A stretch of 64,000 bases of DNA, taken from NCBI GenBank assembly GCA_008729055.1, contig SDUX01000004.1:4480559-4544558 (forward strand). Direction: 5' to 3'. The notes below the pieces were generated by a model. That model searched no databases. It was not told where the DNA came from and saw only the letters and a list, made by a program, of their open reading frames with translations. Below are positions 1-11,030 of the stretch, piece by piece (the stretch's first letter is position 1; each line of letters opens with the position of its first letter). A program made the position numbers and the translations under genes. Source of the stretch: Pyropia haitanensis (taxonomy: Eukaryota > Rhodophyta > Bangiophyceae > Bangiales > Bangiaceae).

Positions 1-460
1 TGACCGGGCGATGAGACAGGAATCATCTCGACAGCAAAACTATCAGCAAAATTACTGCCGGCCATCTCGAGGCTGCCGCTTCAGTCGTACCCCCTTACCT
101 CACGAGGCTACGTCCCCGGCCACAACCGTGCACCACCCTCATGCCCCACTGCCCTTGGAGGAGCGCCACCGTTGCCCCGCGATGCCGGGCTCGCACCCTG
201 CACGAGCCGTCCGCCTGCCCTCTCACCCTCTGCCTTCTGCTCACGCCCGCCTCGACCAGCCCGATTGGGGATGACTGCGACACAACGTGGCCTCACTTCC
301 ACGGCCTGTGGCAGCGACGCTGGCTCCCATCACCCGGTCGCCGCGGGAAGCGCGACGAGGACAGTAAGAACAGTCAGAACGTTATTGGCTGGCCACATCC
401 TCCCTCACCATCCTTCCCCCCCCCCTCCCAGCTCATCATCCGCACTACACACAAAGCACT
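1..460. other. intergenic, no gene recognised
   Basis: Moderately GC-rich sequence downstream of the RCC1-repeat gene. Short open frames exist on both strands but none has a conserved motif or natural composition. Nothing else was seen. Confidence 0.5.
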
Positions 461-1864
461 CTACGTTTCGTTGCACGACACGGCGCGGAGCACCAGCCGC
501 TCCATCTGCTCACAAAACACCAGCGCGGGCACCTCGGCGCCCCCCCCCGGCGGCGGCGTCGGCGTCGGCGCCGCGTACGTCCACACGTCCGCCAGCACCC
601 GCCCGCACTGGCAGTCCCCGTCCGTGTCCCACACGTACCCCGCGCACGCCGGGGCGGTGCACAGCCCCCGGGGCGCCGCCTCGGTCGTGTTGCGCGACCA
701 CGCCATGCAGCGGCCGCCCGCGGCGGGGGCGTCGAGCCGCGAGCACCCCACCGTCGACGGCGCCAGCTGCTCGGGCGGGTTGCACTCGGCGTGCTCGCAC
801 ACGCCCCAGCACTCGGTCGACGCGTCGATCGTCCGGATGCCGCATACGTGGAAGCGGCCGGCGGTGAGGTAGCGGAACTGGGTGCTCGACGGCGTCGCCG
901 GCGAAAAGAAGCGCGCAAACCCGCCCCAGCACACGGGCGTCTGGTCCGTGCGGAGCGCACAGCTGAACCCGTTGCCCGATGCGAGCGACCCGGGCCCCGT
1001 GCGGAAGGCGGTGCCCGTCGGGATGTTGGCGTCATTGACGACCGCCAGGCTGGCGCTGCCCCAGCAGTGCATCGAGTTGCCATTCGTCGGCGTGCCGACG
1101 CCGCAGACGTGGTCGTAGCCCGCGACGAGCGACGTGAACGCAATGCCGTCTGGGTTGTCAAACGACGGCTCGGTGACGTCCTTGGTGTTGGCGTACGCGT
1201 CATAGTCGCCGGTCGTGCCAAACGTGCCGTCGCAGTTGATCGCGCCCGCCCGCGTGCGCGTGCACGTAAACGAGTCGCCGACCGACACGTCCACCACCGG
1301 GTCACCGGGCGTGCCAATAATGGCGGGCGTCAGGAACGAGTCGTTGCCGCGCAGGTTGGTCACGCCATTCCCCCAGCAGACGGGCCCGATGGTCGCCTCA
1401 AACGCCGCCACCTCGGCGGGCGTCAGGTCCGCCCGCGGCGCCTGCAAGGCGAAATCCCAGTCGCTAAAGTCCGCCGTCAGCCCGCACACGTGCTGCACGC
1501 CAGCCGACAGCTTGAGGTACGACTGGTTGGTCAGCGTGCCCGCGATGCGCGCGTCTGACGACGCGTCCTGCCCGATGCACACCGCCGACAGGTTGCCCGC
1601 GAGCAGCATGCACGCGTAGTTGTTGCCCGCCGCGACCGAGTAGACCGACAGGCCCGCCACGTCCTCCGTGTTGAACGGGCGGACGGTGCCCCAGACGTAG
1701 ACGGAGCTGTCCTCAATGCCCGCGGAGAACTCCGAGCCGAGGCCGAGGGAGCCAAACTCGGGTGTCACCTGCGCCGCCGCGGGGGTGGGGGCTACCGACA
1801 CGACCACCGCCGCCGCCGCGGCGGCGGTGGCGATGGCGGCAACGACCGCCGCTGCGCGTCGCAT
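461..1864 (-). CDS. secreted RCC1-repeat (beta-propeller-like) protein
   Basis: Predicted protein of 467 residues, intronless. The ATG at 1864 is chosen because it opens a clean signal peptide: two Arg, a long Ala/Val hydrophobic core and a PAAAQ cleavage-like site around residue 32. An in-frame ATG at 1909 is possible but would bury the signal. The mature part carries six repeats of the RCC1_2 kind (small-Gly-x2-aromatic/His-x-C followed by a CWG-like turn), for example VSAG/LSAGVQHVCGL...PVCWGNG and LTAGRFHVCGI...ECWGVC. Many cysteines and N-glycosylation-type sites fit an extracellular or lumenal protein. Such repeats form propellers in RCC1 and in CRINKLY4-type receptor ectodomains; no kinase domain or second membrane segment follows, so this is a soluble ectodomain-like protein. 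Function beyond a likely binding role is unknown. It is divergent from the sterol reductase. Confidence 0.75.
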   Translation of the reverse strand: MRRAAAVVAAIATAAAAAAVVVSVAPTPAAAQVTPEFGSLGLGSEFSAGIEDSSVYVWGTVRPFNTEDVAGLSVYSVAAGNNYACMLLAGNLSAVCIGQDASSDARIAGTLTNQSYLKLSAGVQHVCGLTADFSDWDFALQAPRADLTPAEVAAFEATIGPVCWGNGVTNLRGNDSFLTPAIIGTPGDPVVDVSVGDSFTCTRTRAGAINCDGTFGTTGDYDAYANTKDVTEPSFDNPDGIAFTSLVAGYDHVCGVGTPTNGNSMHCWGSASLAVVNDANIPTGTAFRTGPGSLASGNGFSCALRTDQTPVCWGGFARFFSPATPSSTQFRYLTAGRFHVCGIRTIDASTECWGVCEHAECNPPEQLAPSTVGCSRLDAPAAGGRCMAWSRNTTEAAPRGLCTAPACAGYVWDTDGDCQCGRVLADVWTYAAPTPTPPPGGGAEVPALVFCEQMERLVLRAVSCNET

Positions 1865-3309
1865 CGGTGGGGGGGGCGTCGGCGCGGGGCGCCAGTGGGG
1901 GCGGCCCATGACAACAAAAAGGAGAGGAGGAGGAGGAGGAGCAGCAGGCGGACAGGATTGCAGGAAGGGCTGTAGGGGTAGGAGGGCGGCGGTGTAGGGG
2001 GGAAGGGTATGCAGGCAGAGGCACGTTGGGCAGAGGAGGAACGCGGCGGCGGGGCTGGTGACCCCGTTGCTGCACGAAGGGTGCCGGCTGTCCTGCAAGT
2101 GCAGCGGGCACCGGCGGGGGAGTACAGTGCGGGGAGGTTGGCGGCGCCCATGTGCTCGTTTGGAGCCCGTCCCCCCCCCTTGCGTGCCACCAACCCACCA
2201 CCGGTGCGGCGGGGATGCCACCGGGACTGCCGCGACGCCGCCGCCGCCGACGGTGCACCCAGCAGGGCGGCCGCCCCGCCCCCACCCCGTGTGTCAGTCC
2301 GCGTCACGGCGCCATGGCGTGGCGGCGGCGGCCACGCGCGCCAGACGGCAGGCGCGCACCGAGGACGGGACCGCACCGCGGCGGTGCCCGTGCGGGTGGC
2401 GCGACGCGCCGGGCGGGGAGCGGGGAGGGGGGGGGCGACCGGGGGCGGACCGGGAGGGAGTTACAGGGTGGAGGCAGGCATGTGGAGGGCGAAGCAAAAG
2501 AGGGGGGGGGGGGGGGAGGTGGGGTGTGGCGTGCACCGCGGTGGGGGTTGTCAGCAACCCGCGCGGTCCGCGCAGCGGGGCCGCGGACGCGCAGCGGGTT
2601 GGGGAGGGGGGACGGGGGAGGAGGAACGGGCGGGGCGGCTGGGGGGGGGGAGGGGGTAGGGCGCGCCCGCCACGACGGTGGCGAGGGGATGGCGTGCGTG
2701 TCTGCGGCAATGGCGGGACGGAAGGGGGAGGGGGCGGGACGCGCCGCGGGGGGGTGCCGCCGCACGGGCGTGCCGCCGTCGGTGCGTCGCGGGCGGCGCG
2801 CCGACGCACCGCCGCCGCGCGTCGGCGGGCGGGCGCGGCGCCACCCCGCCGCGGCGGGTGGCGCGGGCGGCGGCGCGTCCGCGGCAGGACGCGGGACGGG
2901 CTGCCACAGCAGACAAAAAATGATTGGGGAGCCGTCCCGCCGCGCGAGTGCCACAATTCCACCCAACACACTGGTGGGTCTGGAGGAATTCATGGTCGCA
3001 GTGGATCTGGAGGAATTCATGGTCGCAGTCTCTCCGTTCGGGGCAGTGGGTGCGCGTTCAACTCCCCCCACCAACGGGGCCACAACCGTGAGACCGTCCG
3101 GGGCCAACCGCGATCGCGCGCAGCCTTTGACACGAGCGGGACGTTGATGCCGCCGTCCCGCCCCGCCCCGCCGTCCGTGTCCCTGCCCCGTCCGCGTCCC
3201 TGCCCCGTGCCCCCTCCCCCCCCCCCCCTCCCCCCGCGCCGCATCCCCCCCCTCCTCCTCCCTTCCCCCCCCCCCCGCCGCTCCCCTCTCCTCTCGACTG
3301 CACGCGGCG
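1865..3309. promoter_or_regulatory. shared 5' region between divergent genes
   Basis: About 1.4 kb between the divergent RCC1-repeat gene (-) and the sterol reductase (+), so it must contain both promoters. No TATA box could be assigned. The sequence is G-rich (several G8-G12 runs at 2400-2660) and then C-rich just before the reductase ATG. It also holds a 27-bp tandem duplication at 2979-3029. Confidence 0.4.
2979..3029. repeat. 27-bp direct tandem repeat, about 1.9 copies
   Basis: The unit beginning TCTGGAGGAATTCATGG recurs at 2979 and 3006 without mismatch over the 24 bases of the second copy. It lies in the divergent promoter region and stands out as less GC-rich than its surroundings. 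Confidence 0.85.
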
Positions 3310-4616
3310 ATGGTGCCCTGGGCGGTCGGCTACGCCGCGCTGTGGGCGACCGCCGGCGGCGCCGTCGCGGCCGACGCGGTGCCGCGGCTGGCCGCCGCGG
3401 CGGCGGTGACCCCCCCCCCCCCCCCCCCACCGTCGCCGCCGCCGCCGCCGCCATCCTCGCCTATGTCGCTGGCCTCGCCATCCTCGGCGCCGCCCTCCCC
3501 GGCCGCGTCGTCGCGGGCACCCGCCTCGCCGACGGCGGCCGCCTCGCGTACAAGTGCAACGGCCTGGCCGTTGCGGTGGTGGCGGTGGGGGCGGCCGCCG
3601 CGGCGGTGGCGGGGGGGGTCCTGCCGGGGGACCTCCTCGTTACCCACTACCTCGCGGTGTTGGCGGCGGCCAACGGGCTCGCCGCCGCGCTCACCGTGTA
3701 CCTGGTGGTCGGCGGCCGGCGGCGGCGGTGGCGGCGGCGGCTGGCGGCGGGCCGGCCGCCGCCGCGGCCGGTGGCCAAGGGGGTGGCGGCGACGACGGCG
3801 GCGGCGGCGGCGGCGTCGACGGCTGCGGCGGTCGCCGACGCGGACCGGCCGCTGTGGCGGGATGTGGTGCTGGGCGCGGAGCTCAACCCGCACGTTGCCG
3901 GCGTGGACGTCAAGTTCTTCTCCTACCGCCCCGCCATGATTGGCTGGCTCCTCCTCAACCTGTCCTTTGCGTACGCGCACGTTGCGCGGACGGGCGGCCT
4001 GTCGGCACGGATGGGCGTGTACCAGGCGCTCGCCGCCACCTACATTGTCGACTACTTCCTCCACGAGGCGGCCATGACGTCCACGTGGGACATCATCGCC
4101 GAGCGGTTTGGCCTGATGCTCATCTGGGGGGACTACGTGTTCATCCCGTTTGGCTTTTCCGTCCAGCTGTGGTACCTGCTGCCGGCCGCGACGGCGGCCG
4201 CGGGCGGGCTGCCGCCGCTGTCGCCCGCCGCGGCCGCCGCGATCGCCGCGCTCTTTGCGGCGGGCATGGCAACGTTCCGCGGGGCCAACTCGCAAAAGCA
4301 CGCCTTCCGCGTCGACCCGACGGCGCCCGTCTGGGGCCGCCCCCCCGCCACCGCCGCGGCGGGCCGGCTGCTCGCGAGCGGCTGGTGGGGCCTCGCGCGC
4401 CACATCAACTACACGGGCGACCTGGCCGTCGCGGCGGCGCTCGTCGCGCCCGTCGGCGCCGCCGGCGCCGGCGGCTACTTTTACTTTGTGTACCTGCTGC
4501 TGCTGGTCGTCCACCGCGAGCGCCGGGACGACCGGCGGTGCGCGGCCAAGTACGGGCGGGACTGGGCCGACTACTGCCGGCGGGTGCCGTGGCATATGGT
4601 GCCGGGCGTGTACTGA
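3310..4616 (+). CDS. ERG24: delta(14)-sterol reductase (ERG24/FACKEL/TM7SF2 family)
   Basis: Reduces the C14-C15 double bond of sterol intermediates with NADPH in the ER membrane, after C14 demethylation. The C-terminal signature of the ERG4/ERG24 family is complete: LLASGWWGLARHINYTGD near residues 353-370, then HRERRDDRRC, KYGRDWADYC and a terminal VPWHMVPGVY. FRGANSQKHAFR matches delta14-reductases rather than DHCR7. Several hydrophobic segments precede it, with LPG...G..LADGG..YKCNG in the N-terminal half. The ATG at 3310 opens MVPWAVGYAALWAT in one frame; after the 19-C run at 3410-3428 the homologous sequence continues in another frame. One additional C (or two fewer) joins them into 435 residues, the usual family length. 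The break is more likely an assembly error than a pseudogene, since the rest is intact. Confidence 0.88.
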
Positions 4617-4725
4617 GCGGCGGCGCGTGGCGCGCACGGCGGCGGGGGCCGTGGCGGTGGCGCGTCGGGCGGGCGTCGCCACCCGCGGGCGGCGGTGTGG
4701 CCCCGTCGAGTGGGGAGCCGCCCCT

Positions 4726-4729
<4 letters not shown>

Positions 4730-4766
<37 letters not shown>
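4730..4766. repeat. poly(T) tract, 37 bases
   Basis: Uninterrupted run of 37 T starting 114 bases after the sterol reductase stop. Similar A/T tracts follow several other genes in this window. Confidence 0.95.
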
Positions 4767-5232
4767 CAACCGGCCAAGGGCCGGCGCAGAGGGCGAGGGA
4801 GGGGGGAGGGGGGGGTTGAGGGCGATGCGCGGCGGTCCCTGTACAGCTGTCGACCCGAGACCGGCCCCCGTGGACCGCCCGCCCCCCTTGGTCCGTCGAC
4901 TCCCGCCCGTGTGCGGCGTCGGTGTCGCGCCCCAGCCGACCCTCCCCCCGCGACCGGCGGGGTCGTACCCCCCTGCCACGAGCGGGTGTGTTGCGCTGGT
5001 GGGGTTGGCAGCCGCCGCCGCCGCCGCGGGTGGGCTGGGCGTTGGCGTGCTGGCGGCCCCCGCGCGGCGGCGGTCGGCCAGCCAGGGTGGCGCCCCCCGC
5101 CAGCGGAAAGAACAAGAGGAACGGAAAACAAAAAAAAACAAGACACTGTCCACCACACGAAGCGGTCGGGCGCCACGCGCCCACACGGCGCGTACGGGCG
5201 GAACAGAAGGAAGGAAAGACTGTTGGTGTGGG

Positions 5233-5235
5233 GCG

Positions 5236-5289
<54 letters not shown>

Positions 5290-5290
5290 C
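5233..5290. repeat. (CCG)n microsatellite
   Basis: About 19 uninterrupted GCC/CCG triplets in non-coding sequence downstream of the MYB gene. The same triplet builds the poly-Ala tracts inside neighbouring genes. Confidence 0.95.
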
Positions 5291-5660
5291 GTGGCAGGGC
5301 GACCGCGGCGCCCGCGGGCGGCAGACGCCGAGCGGCACCGCGCGCCGGTCGTCGGCGGTGGCGACCCACCCGGCATAAGAATTAAGAAAGGCGAGGCCAA
5401 GGACAAGGGATGACGGCGCCCCGCAGGGCGACCACGACTGGCAACCGCCGCCGACAGACACCACCCACACAAGGACCAGACCGGCAGGGCCAACCACCTA
5501 GGTGACCCGCCCGGGGCGGAAGGACCAAAAGCGCAACCGCCGGGACGACCCGCCGCCCGCCGCCACCACACACCCCGGCCAAGCGCGGCGGCCGCACCCG
5601 CCGCCGCGCCAACGCCGACCGCCGCGCCGTCCGCACCGCCACGTCACCGCGACGCGACGG

Positions 5661-5709
5661 TCAGGGCGGGCGGCCGCCGCGGCGGCGCGGCGGGCGTGTC
5701 GGCCGCCGC

Positions 5710-5766
<57 letters not shown>

Positions 5767-6177
5767 CTGTGGCGGCGCGTCGGGCCGCCGCGGGTGGCGC
5801 CGGCCGGCCGCGCCCCCCCCCCCCCCCCCCCCCCGACGCCCTCCCCCCCCCGTCGTGGCCCGGCCACCGACGGCGGCGGCCGCGGCGGCCGCCCCGCCGC
5901 CCGCGGCGGGGGGGTGGCGACGCCGGCCGGCGGCCGCCGCCGGCCGGCGGCAGCGTCGGCGGCGTGCCCGCCCGCCGCGCGGGCGGCGCGCTCCAGGTGG
6001 CGGCTCGCGGTGAGGAGCATGAGGAGGTTGCCCGCGCCGGCGGGGCTCGGCGCCGCCGACGGCGGTGCAGCCGCCGCCGCCGCCGCCGCCGCTGCCGCCG
6101 GCGGCCGGCTGGGCGTGGCCGCGGGGGGCGGGGGGGGAGGAAGAATGGCCGCCGCCGCCGCGGGTGCCGCGGCGGGT

Positions 6178-6230
<53 letters not shown>

Positions 6231-7860
6231 TGCCGGTGCCGGTGCCGGTGCCGGCGGGGTGGGGGCCACCGCCGGCGGGGCGGGGGTGGCCGCCGCCGCC
6301 GCGGCGGCCGGTGCCGCCGCCGGCGGCACCCGCCCGGCCGGCGGCAGCCGCCGCGGCTCGACGGGCTCACACAGCAGGTCCCGCACGCGCACCGGCGGGC
6401 GGCTACCGCCGCGCCGCCGCGGCCGCGGGGAGCCACGCGGGCGTGCCACCACCGCCGCCGCCGTCGCCGCCGCCGACGGCGCGCCTGCGCCGGGCGGCGA
6501 CGCGGGGCGGGGTACCCCCGCCGGCGGTGCCACCACCGCCGACGGCGGCGCGGGTGGGGGGTGCTGGTGCCCCGCCGTGGGCGACGGCGGCGGCGGCAGC
6601 ACCGCCGCCGCCGCCGCCGTGGCGGTCGACCGTGCCGGCACGCGCGGCGGCAGCGGCGGCGGCTGGTGCGGCGGCAGCGCGGCGGCGGTGGTTGCTGCCG
6701 CTGCCGCCGTTGCAGCGGCCGCTGGTGGCGGCGACGGGCCGCCGCCGGCGGCGGCGGCGGCCGACCCGTACGCGCCGCCCGGGTGACGGTACACGGGCGT
6801 GCCGTACGGGCTGGCCGCGGCACGGCCCGCCGCGGCGGCCGCCGCGGCGGCCGCCGCGGCCGCCGCGAGGCACACCCCGCCCTGCACGCACGAGGCGCAC
6901 CAGCAGGCTGCCGGCGCCGCCGCGGCGGGGGTGGCGGAAGGGAAGGCACCTGCGTGGCGGGGCGCGCCGCCCGCGGCTGCCGCCGCGGCCGACGCCGCCG
7001 CCGCCGCCGACGGCCCGTACGGGTAGCCATAGTAGTAGGGGCCGAGGCAGGGCGCCGCCGCCGGCTGGCCGTACGCCCCGTGGGGGGCCGCCGCCAGCGG
7101 GGACGCCCCCGCCGCGGCCGCCGCGGCGGCGGCGGCCGCCGCCGCGGCTGCCGCCGCCGCCGTGGTCACCGACGGCGGCGTCAAGCCGCCGCCGCCGCCG
7201 CCGCCGCCACCCCCCCCGCCGCCGCCGCACGCGGCCGACAGCGCCGCCGACGACGCGTCGGTGAGCACGGACAGGTCGGCCGACGAGGAGCCCGGCGTGA
7301 CCCCCCCGCCGCCGCCGGCGGCCGCCGCGCCCGCCGCGGCGGCGGCGAGGCCACCCCAGCCCGCCACGAGCACCCCGCCCAGCGGGGCGGCGGCGGCCGC
7401 CGCCGCCGGCGGTGGCGTCAGCGGCGCGCCGCCCGCGGCGGCGATGCTCAGCGCCAGCGGCGACGTGTACCGGCGGGTGCCCCCGCCGGGGGGTGGCCGC
7501 GCTGCCGGCGTGGCGGCGGCCGCCGCGGCTGCTGGCGCCGCCCCGCCCCGTGGGGCGAGCGCCCGCCCCCGGCCGCCGCTGCCGCCACCGCCGCCACCGC
7601 CGGTGCGGTCGCCGCCGCTGGGGACGGCGGGCGGGTAGGCGCCCGCCGAGCAGCCAGAGCTGCTCGCCGACGACCACACCGATGGGGTGGCGGCCACGGC
7701 GGGCGTGCCCGCCAGACCCGCCGCCACCGTCGGTGTGGGCGGCCGCGGCGGCGCGGCGGCGGCCGCCGGCAGGGGGGTCCCCGGCGGGACGCGTAGCCCC
7801 GCTCCGCCCGCCTCCCCCGCCGTCGTGGCGGTCATCACGGACTGGCCGCCGGCCGCCGCC

Positions 7861-7891
<31 letters not shown>

Positions 7892-8656
7892 CCGCCGCCG
7901 CGGCCCGTGCCAGAGGCCTCGGGGCGGGGAGGGTGGCGGCCGCCGCGGCGGCCGCCTCGAGTGCGGTTGGCGGTGGCGGCGGCCGCCGGTGGGCGCCGCC
8001 GCCGCCACCACCAGCCGCGGAAACGGCGGCGGCAGCCGCGGCGGCCGCAGCCGCAGCGGCCGTGCCGCCCCCTGTCGGGGTGCCACCCCCAGCGGCCGCC
8101 GCGGCGGCAGTAGCCGCCGCGGCAGTCGCGGCCGCACCCGCGCCGGCGGGGGTGCCCGGCGTCGACGTTGCCACGGCGGCGGCAGCGGCAGCAGCGGTGG
8201 CAGACGTGGCAGCGGCGGTGGCGGCGGCGGCGGCGGCGGCGGCGGCCGCGGCGCGGGCGCGCCCCCGCTCCAGCCGTGCAAACCACTTTTGTGCGTGGCT
8301 CCGGATTTGGATGGCGGTCTTGGTCCCGACGAGCCGCTGGATGGTCTTCCAGTCCCGCCCGTGCGCGGCGAGGGCGGTGAGGAAGCGCTGGTGCTCGTCG
8401 GGCGTCCAGTAGACGCGGCGCTGGGTCAGCACGTACTTTTTGCGCTCCTTCTTGACCACCCCGCCGCGGGTGGGGGGGGCGGTGCCACGGCCGCCGCGGC
8501 CGCTGCCGGCAGCATCGGCCGCGGCAGCAGCGGCCGCGGCGGGGGGGGGGGGGTGTCGTCGTTCATGGGGACGGCCTCGGCAGGAGCGCCGGCCGCAGCA
8601 GCTGCAGCATCCGCAGCAGCAGCAGTTGCTGCTGCCGGCACTGGAACAGTGGGCAT
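5661..8656 (-). CDS. single-repeat MYB (SHAQKYF-class) transcription factor
   Basis: Nuclear DNA-binding regulator of the MYB-related class that in plants includes CCA1/LHY/REVEILLE and MYBS proteins. The N-terminal SANT domain reads VYWTPDEHQRFLTAL, a central Trp in GRDWKTIQRLVGTKT, and TAIQIRSHAQKWFARLE; the usual SHAQKYF motif is SHAQKWF here. The remaining 800 or so residues are Ala, Gly and Pro tracts with islands such as PYYYGYPYG and CWCASC. The frame containing the domain has no ATG upstream before its GTG at 8459. The 13-base G run at 8541-8553 separates it from a frame with ATGs at 8656 and 8566 (the latter MNDDTPPPP); one extra base joins these, giving AADAAGSGRGGRGTAPPTRG before the domain. 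The C-terminus is uncertain because a long C run at 5813-5834 precedes an unconvincing Arg-rich end. Target genes are unknown. Confidence 0.78.
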
Positions 8657-10425
8657 AGACGGCAGGGGGGGGGGAAGGGCGGTGAGGATGGGGAGGAAAG
8701 CGGCAGAGGTGAGGGGGAGCGCGATGGGGGGGGGGGGGGGTAGCGCGATGAGGGGAGGAGGGGAGCGCAGCGGGAAGACGGTGTCAGCGGCTGCACCGTC
8801 GAGACAGCCTGCCGGCAATGGCAAGGATGATGAGGGGGAACGACAGCACGACGCAGCAGGATGGCAAGCAGCTCCTCCTCCACGGGGAAGCAGCGGCGGC
8901 GGGGTGGCGGGGGTGCTCGAGGCGGACCAGTGGTGGGCGCGGGGGGGGACGACGGCCGCCGGCGCATGGGCGGCGGCGATGGCGTCCCCGTCGACGGCAG
9001 AGTCCCGCGCTGCCGAGATGCACCAGATGCGCTCACGGCAGGGGCCCACTCGGCAAGGAACCAGGCCGGCAGGGGGGGCAAAGGGTGGCGGGGCGGGGGG
9101 GGGGGGGGGGGGGGGTGGGGGGGGGGGGGCGCGCCCGGGCAACCAACCGCCGCCCCCTTCCACCCCCCCCAGGCGATCCCCTGACCTCCCCCCCCCACGC
9201 CTACCCCCCCCACAGCACCGCCCTGCGCCCCCCCCCCCCCCACCGCGGCCGCTGGCGACGGCGGCGGACCCCCCCCCGCCCCGTACCGACGGAGGGCGGT
9301 GGTGGCGGTCTGGTCACCCCAGATTCCGGCTGCGGCCACCGTCGCGGTCCCCCAATCGCTTGCGCGGTGAAGCGGCGGACCACCGCCGCACGCCACCAGC
9401 GGGCGCGCGCGCCACCGCCCCACCCGCGCCGCCGACGAGGAGGGCGGGGGGGGCCCGCCTCGACACGCCCCCGCGATGGCTGGGCGGCAGGGCGGGTGGG
9501 GGGCCCGCCCCACCCCGCCGCCCGCCGCCCGAGGCAATGGGTGGGCCGATGAATGGCCCCCGTCCATCCGCCACCCCACCCCCAGCGAGGCGGTTTGCTG
9601 GTGTGCGGTGCTGCTCGTCGGACGGGGGGGGGGAGAGGGGCGGTTGTGGCTGGGAGCGCTCCGCCTGGGTGTGCAGCAGCTGCAGGGGGGACCCGCAGCT
9701 GCCCACGCATCGAGCGGTGGCCCATCCGCGGCCAGCACTGCCGCACACGCATGTCGATCCCTCGGCGGCGGCCGGTTTCGATGTGGGCACGTGTCTCGAC
9801 GAGGTGCTGAACAAAAGGATGAGAACGTCCCGAGGTGGTTGCATCCCGACCACACACCAGCGCTCCCAGATTCCCGTGGTCGTACAGAAGGTGACAGCTG
9901 CCCCAAAACGGCAAACGTGCTCGCAGCCGATACAGAACACTATCGTACGTGAGTCAGGGCTTGTGGCTACCGAAATAGTACAGATACAAAGATTGTAGTA
10001 ACATTCGGCCATAGAACTCGTTCATGATTCGTGCGTCTGATTGCCGCGAAGCGAAGCGGTCGGCGACGCAGCGCTGGAGCGCGACCTACCCACCCATTTG
10101 TGCAGACGCCGGGCCATTGCTGGGTATATCAAATGCTGGCCACGGCACTTCTTACTCGACGTTGACGAATAGTAAGGTCTTGTGACATCAGTCTTTCGTC
10201 CAATGCTTCTGCACCAAGGTCCTACATTGAGCTCGAACTCGATGGCCTTTCCAGTGACGGCGGGGGAACTATTTTGCATGCCCAGCAACAGCCAATCGCC
10301 TGCCCATGGCCCGAGGACGAGCCCATAGGGTTCGGATGGTCACCAGGAGCGTTCCGAGGAGGGTATATCGCAATCTCCAGCGGGGGCTGAATGGGACAAT
10401 GGGATTCCCCGACTGTCAGAAATCT
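8657..10425. other. gene-poor region upstream of the MYB gene
   Basis: The first part (to about 9700) is G/C-run-rich upstream sequence of the MYB gene. From about 9700 the base composition drops to near-neutral GC, unlike the genic DNA, suggesting old repeats or inserted DNA. No protein-like frame or transposase was recognised. Confidence 0.4.
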
Positions 10426-10430
10426 GCGGC

Positions 10431-10560
10431 GGATAACATGTTATCCAATCCCCCCCCAGAGGCGCTGTGGGGGGTTTGATAACTGGATAACACCCCCCCT
10501 GTTATCGAACCCCCCTCACGACCTCTGAGGGGGGGTCGGATGACATGTTATCCAACCCCC
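10431..10560. repeat. cluster of GGATAA/TTATCC palindromes and C-run hairpins
   Basis: A perfect 16-bp palindrome GGATAACATGTTATCC at 10431-10446 and a near copy GGATGACATGTTATCC at 10538-10553. Between them GTTATC plus a C7-C8 stretch pairs with G-run plus GATAAC twice, so the sequence can fold into two successive hairpins. TATCC/GGATA cores resemble I-box-type sites recognised by MYB-related proteins of plants; any link to the nearby MYB gene is speculation. Confidence 0.6.
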
Positions 10561-11030
10561 CCAGCAGATACTGTGTGGTGACGGTGTTACAACTGTGTAC
10601 TTGTAGTTGCTGGTGCTCTCGAGAGCAGTGTTTCGAGCTGTGCGCCGCCGGCGCCCCTTTGTGCGGACGGCACCGCCAGGGCGGCGGCACAGCGCCTGGT
10701 GGCCGCGGTTAGGCACCCACGACTGCCACGGGCAGCATGGAGCTATGAGCTGAGAGCAGCGGCGACGTGGCTCACAGATGCGCTACGGCCATGAGCATCC
10801 AAGAACAATAACAAAAATAGAACAGAACGGGTCTCCCCGTGCTTCACCACTTGGTCGTATTGGCGGGAAGCGACGGGCGAGCGGCAAGAGACAAAGGGTA
10901 TGCCTATTGCTGTGCACGTGTGATAGGGTGGAGCGGCGTATAGAATGGCCGCAGTCTGCTGGGAGAGAAAGGGAAGAAAGGGTACGGCAACAGCGGGCAC
11001 TCACTCTTGTTTTTGTAGTCCCTCTAGCCG
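10561..11030. other. 3' flank of the Tul1-like gene
   Basis: Near-neutral GC sequence immediately downstream of the RING gene stop. It would contain that gene's 3' UTR. No other feature was recognised. Confidence 0.4.

Larger units (their letters stand above)
4617..5660. other. intergenic with long T run and CCG repeat
   Basis: Between the 3' ends of the sterol reductase (+) and the MYB gene (-). It contains a T37 tract, a CCG trinucleotide tract and low-complexity sequence. No protein-like frame was recognised. Confidence 0.5.

Noticed and set aside
3310..4616. Interpretation of the frame-broken genes as pseudogenes
   Set aside because: All catalytic and structural motifs are intact, no in-frame stops inside conserved blocks, and the breaks share one sign at homopolymers.
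3330..5571. Long minus-strand open frames across the sterol reductase and the T37 tract
   Set aside because: Poly-Arg/Lys/Ala translation without conserved motif; an effect of GC-rich DNA lacking stops.
10431..10560. CRISPR-like or intrinsic terminator hairpins
   Set aside because: No regular spacer pattern, eukaryotic context, and hairpins are not adjacent to a gene end with a T run.
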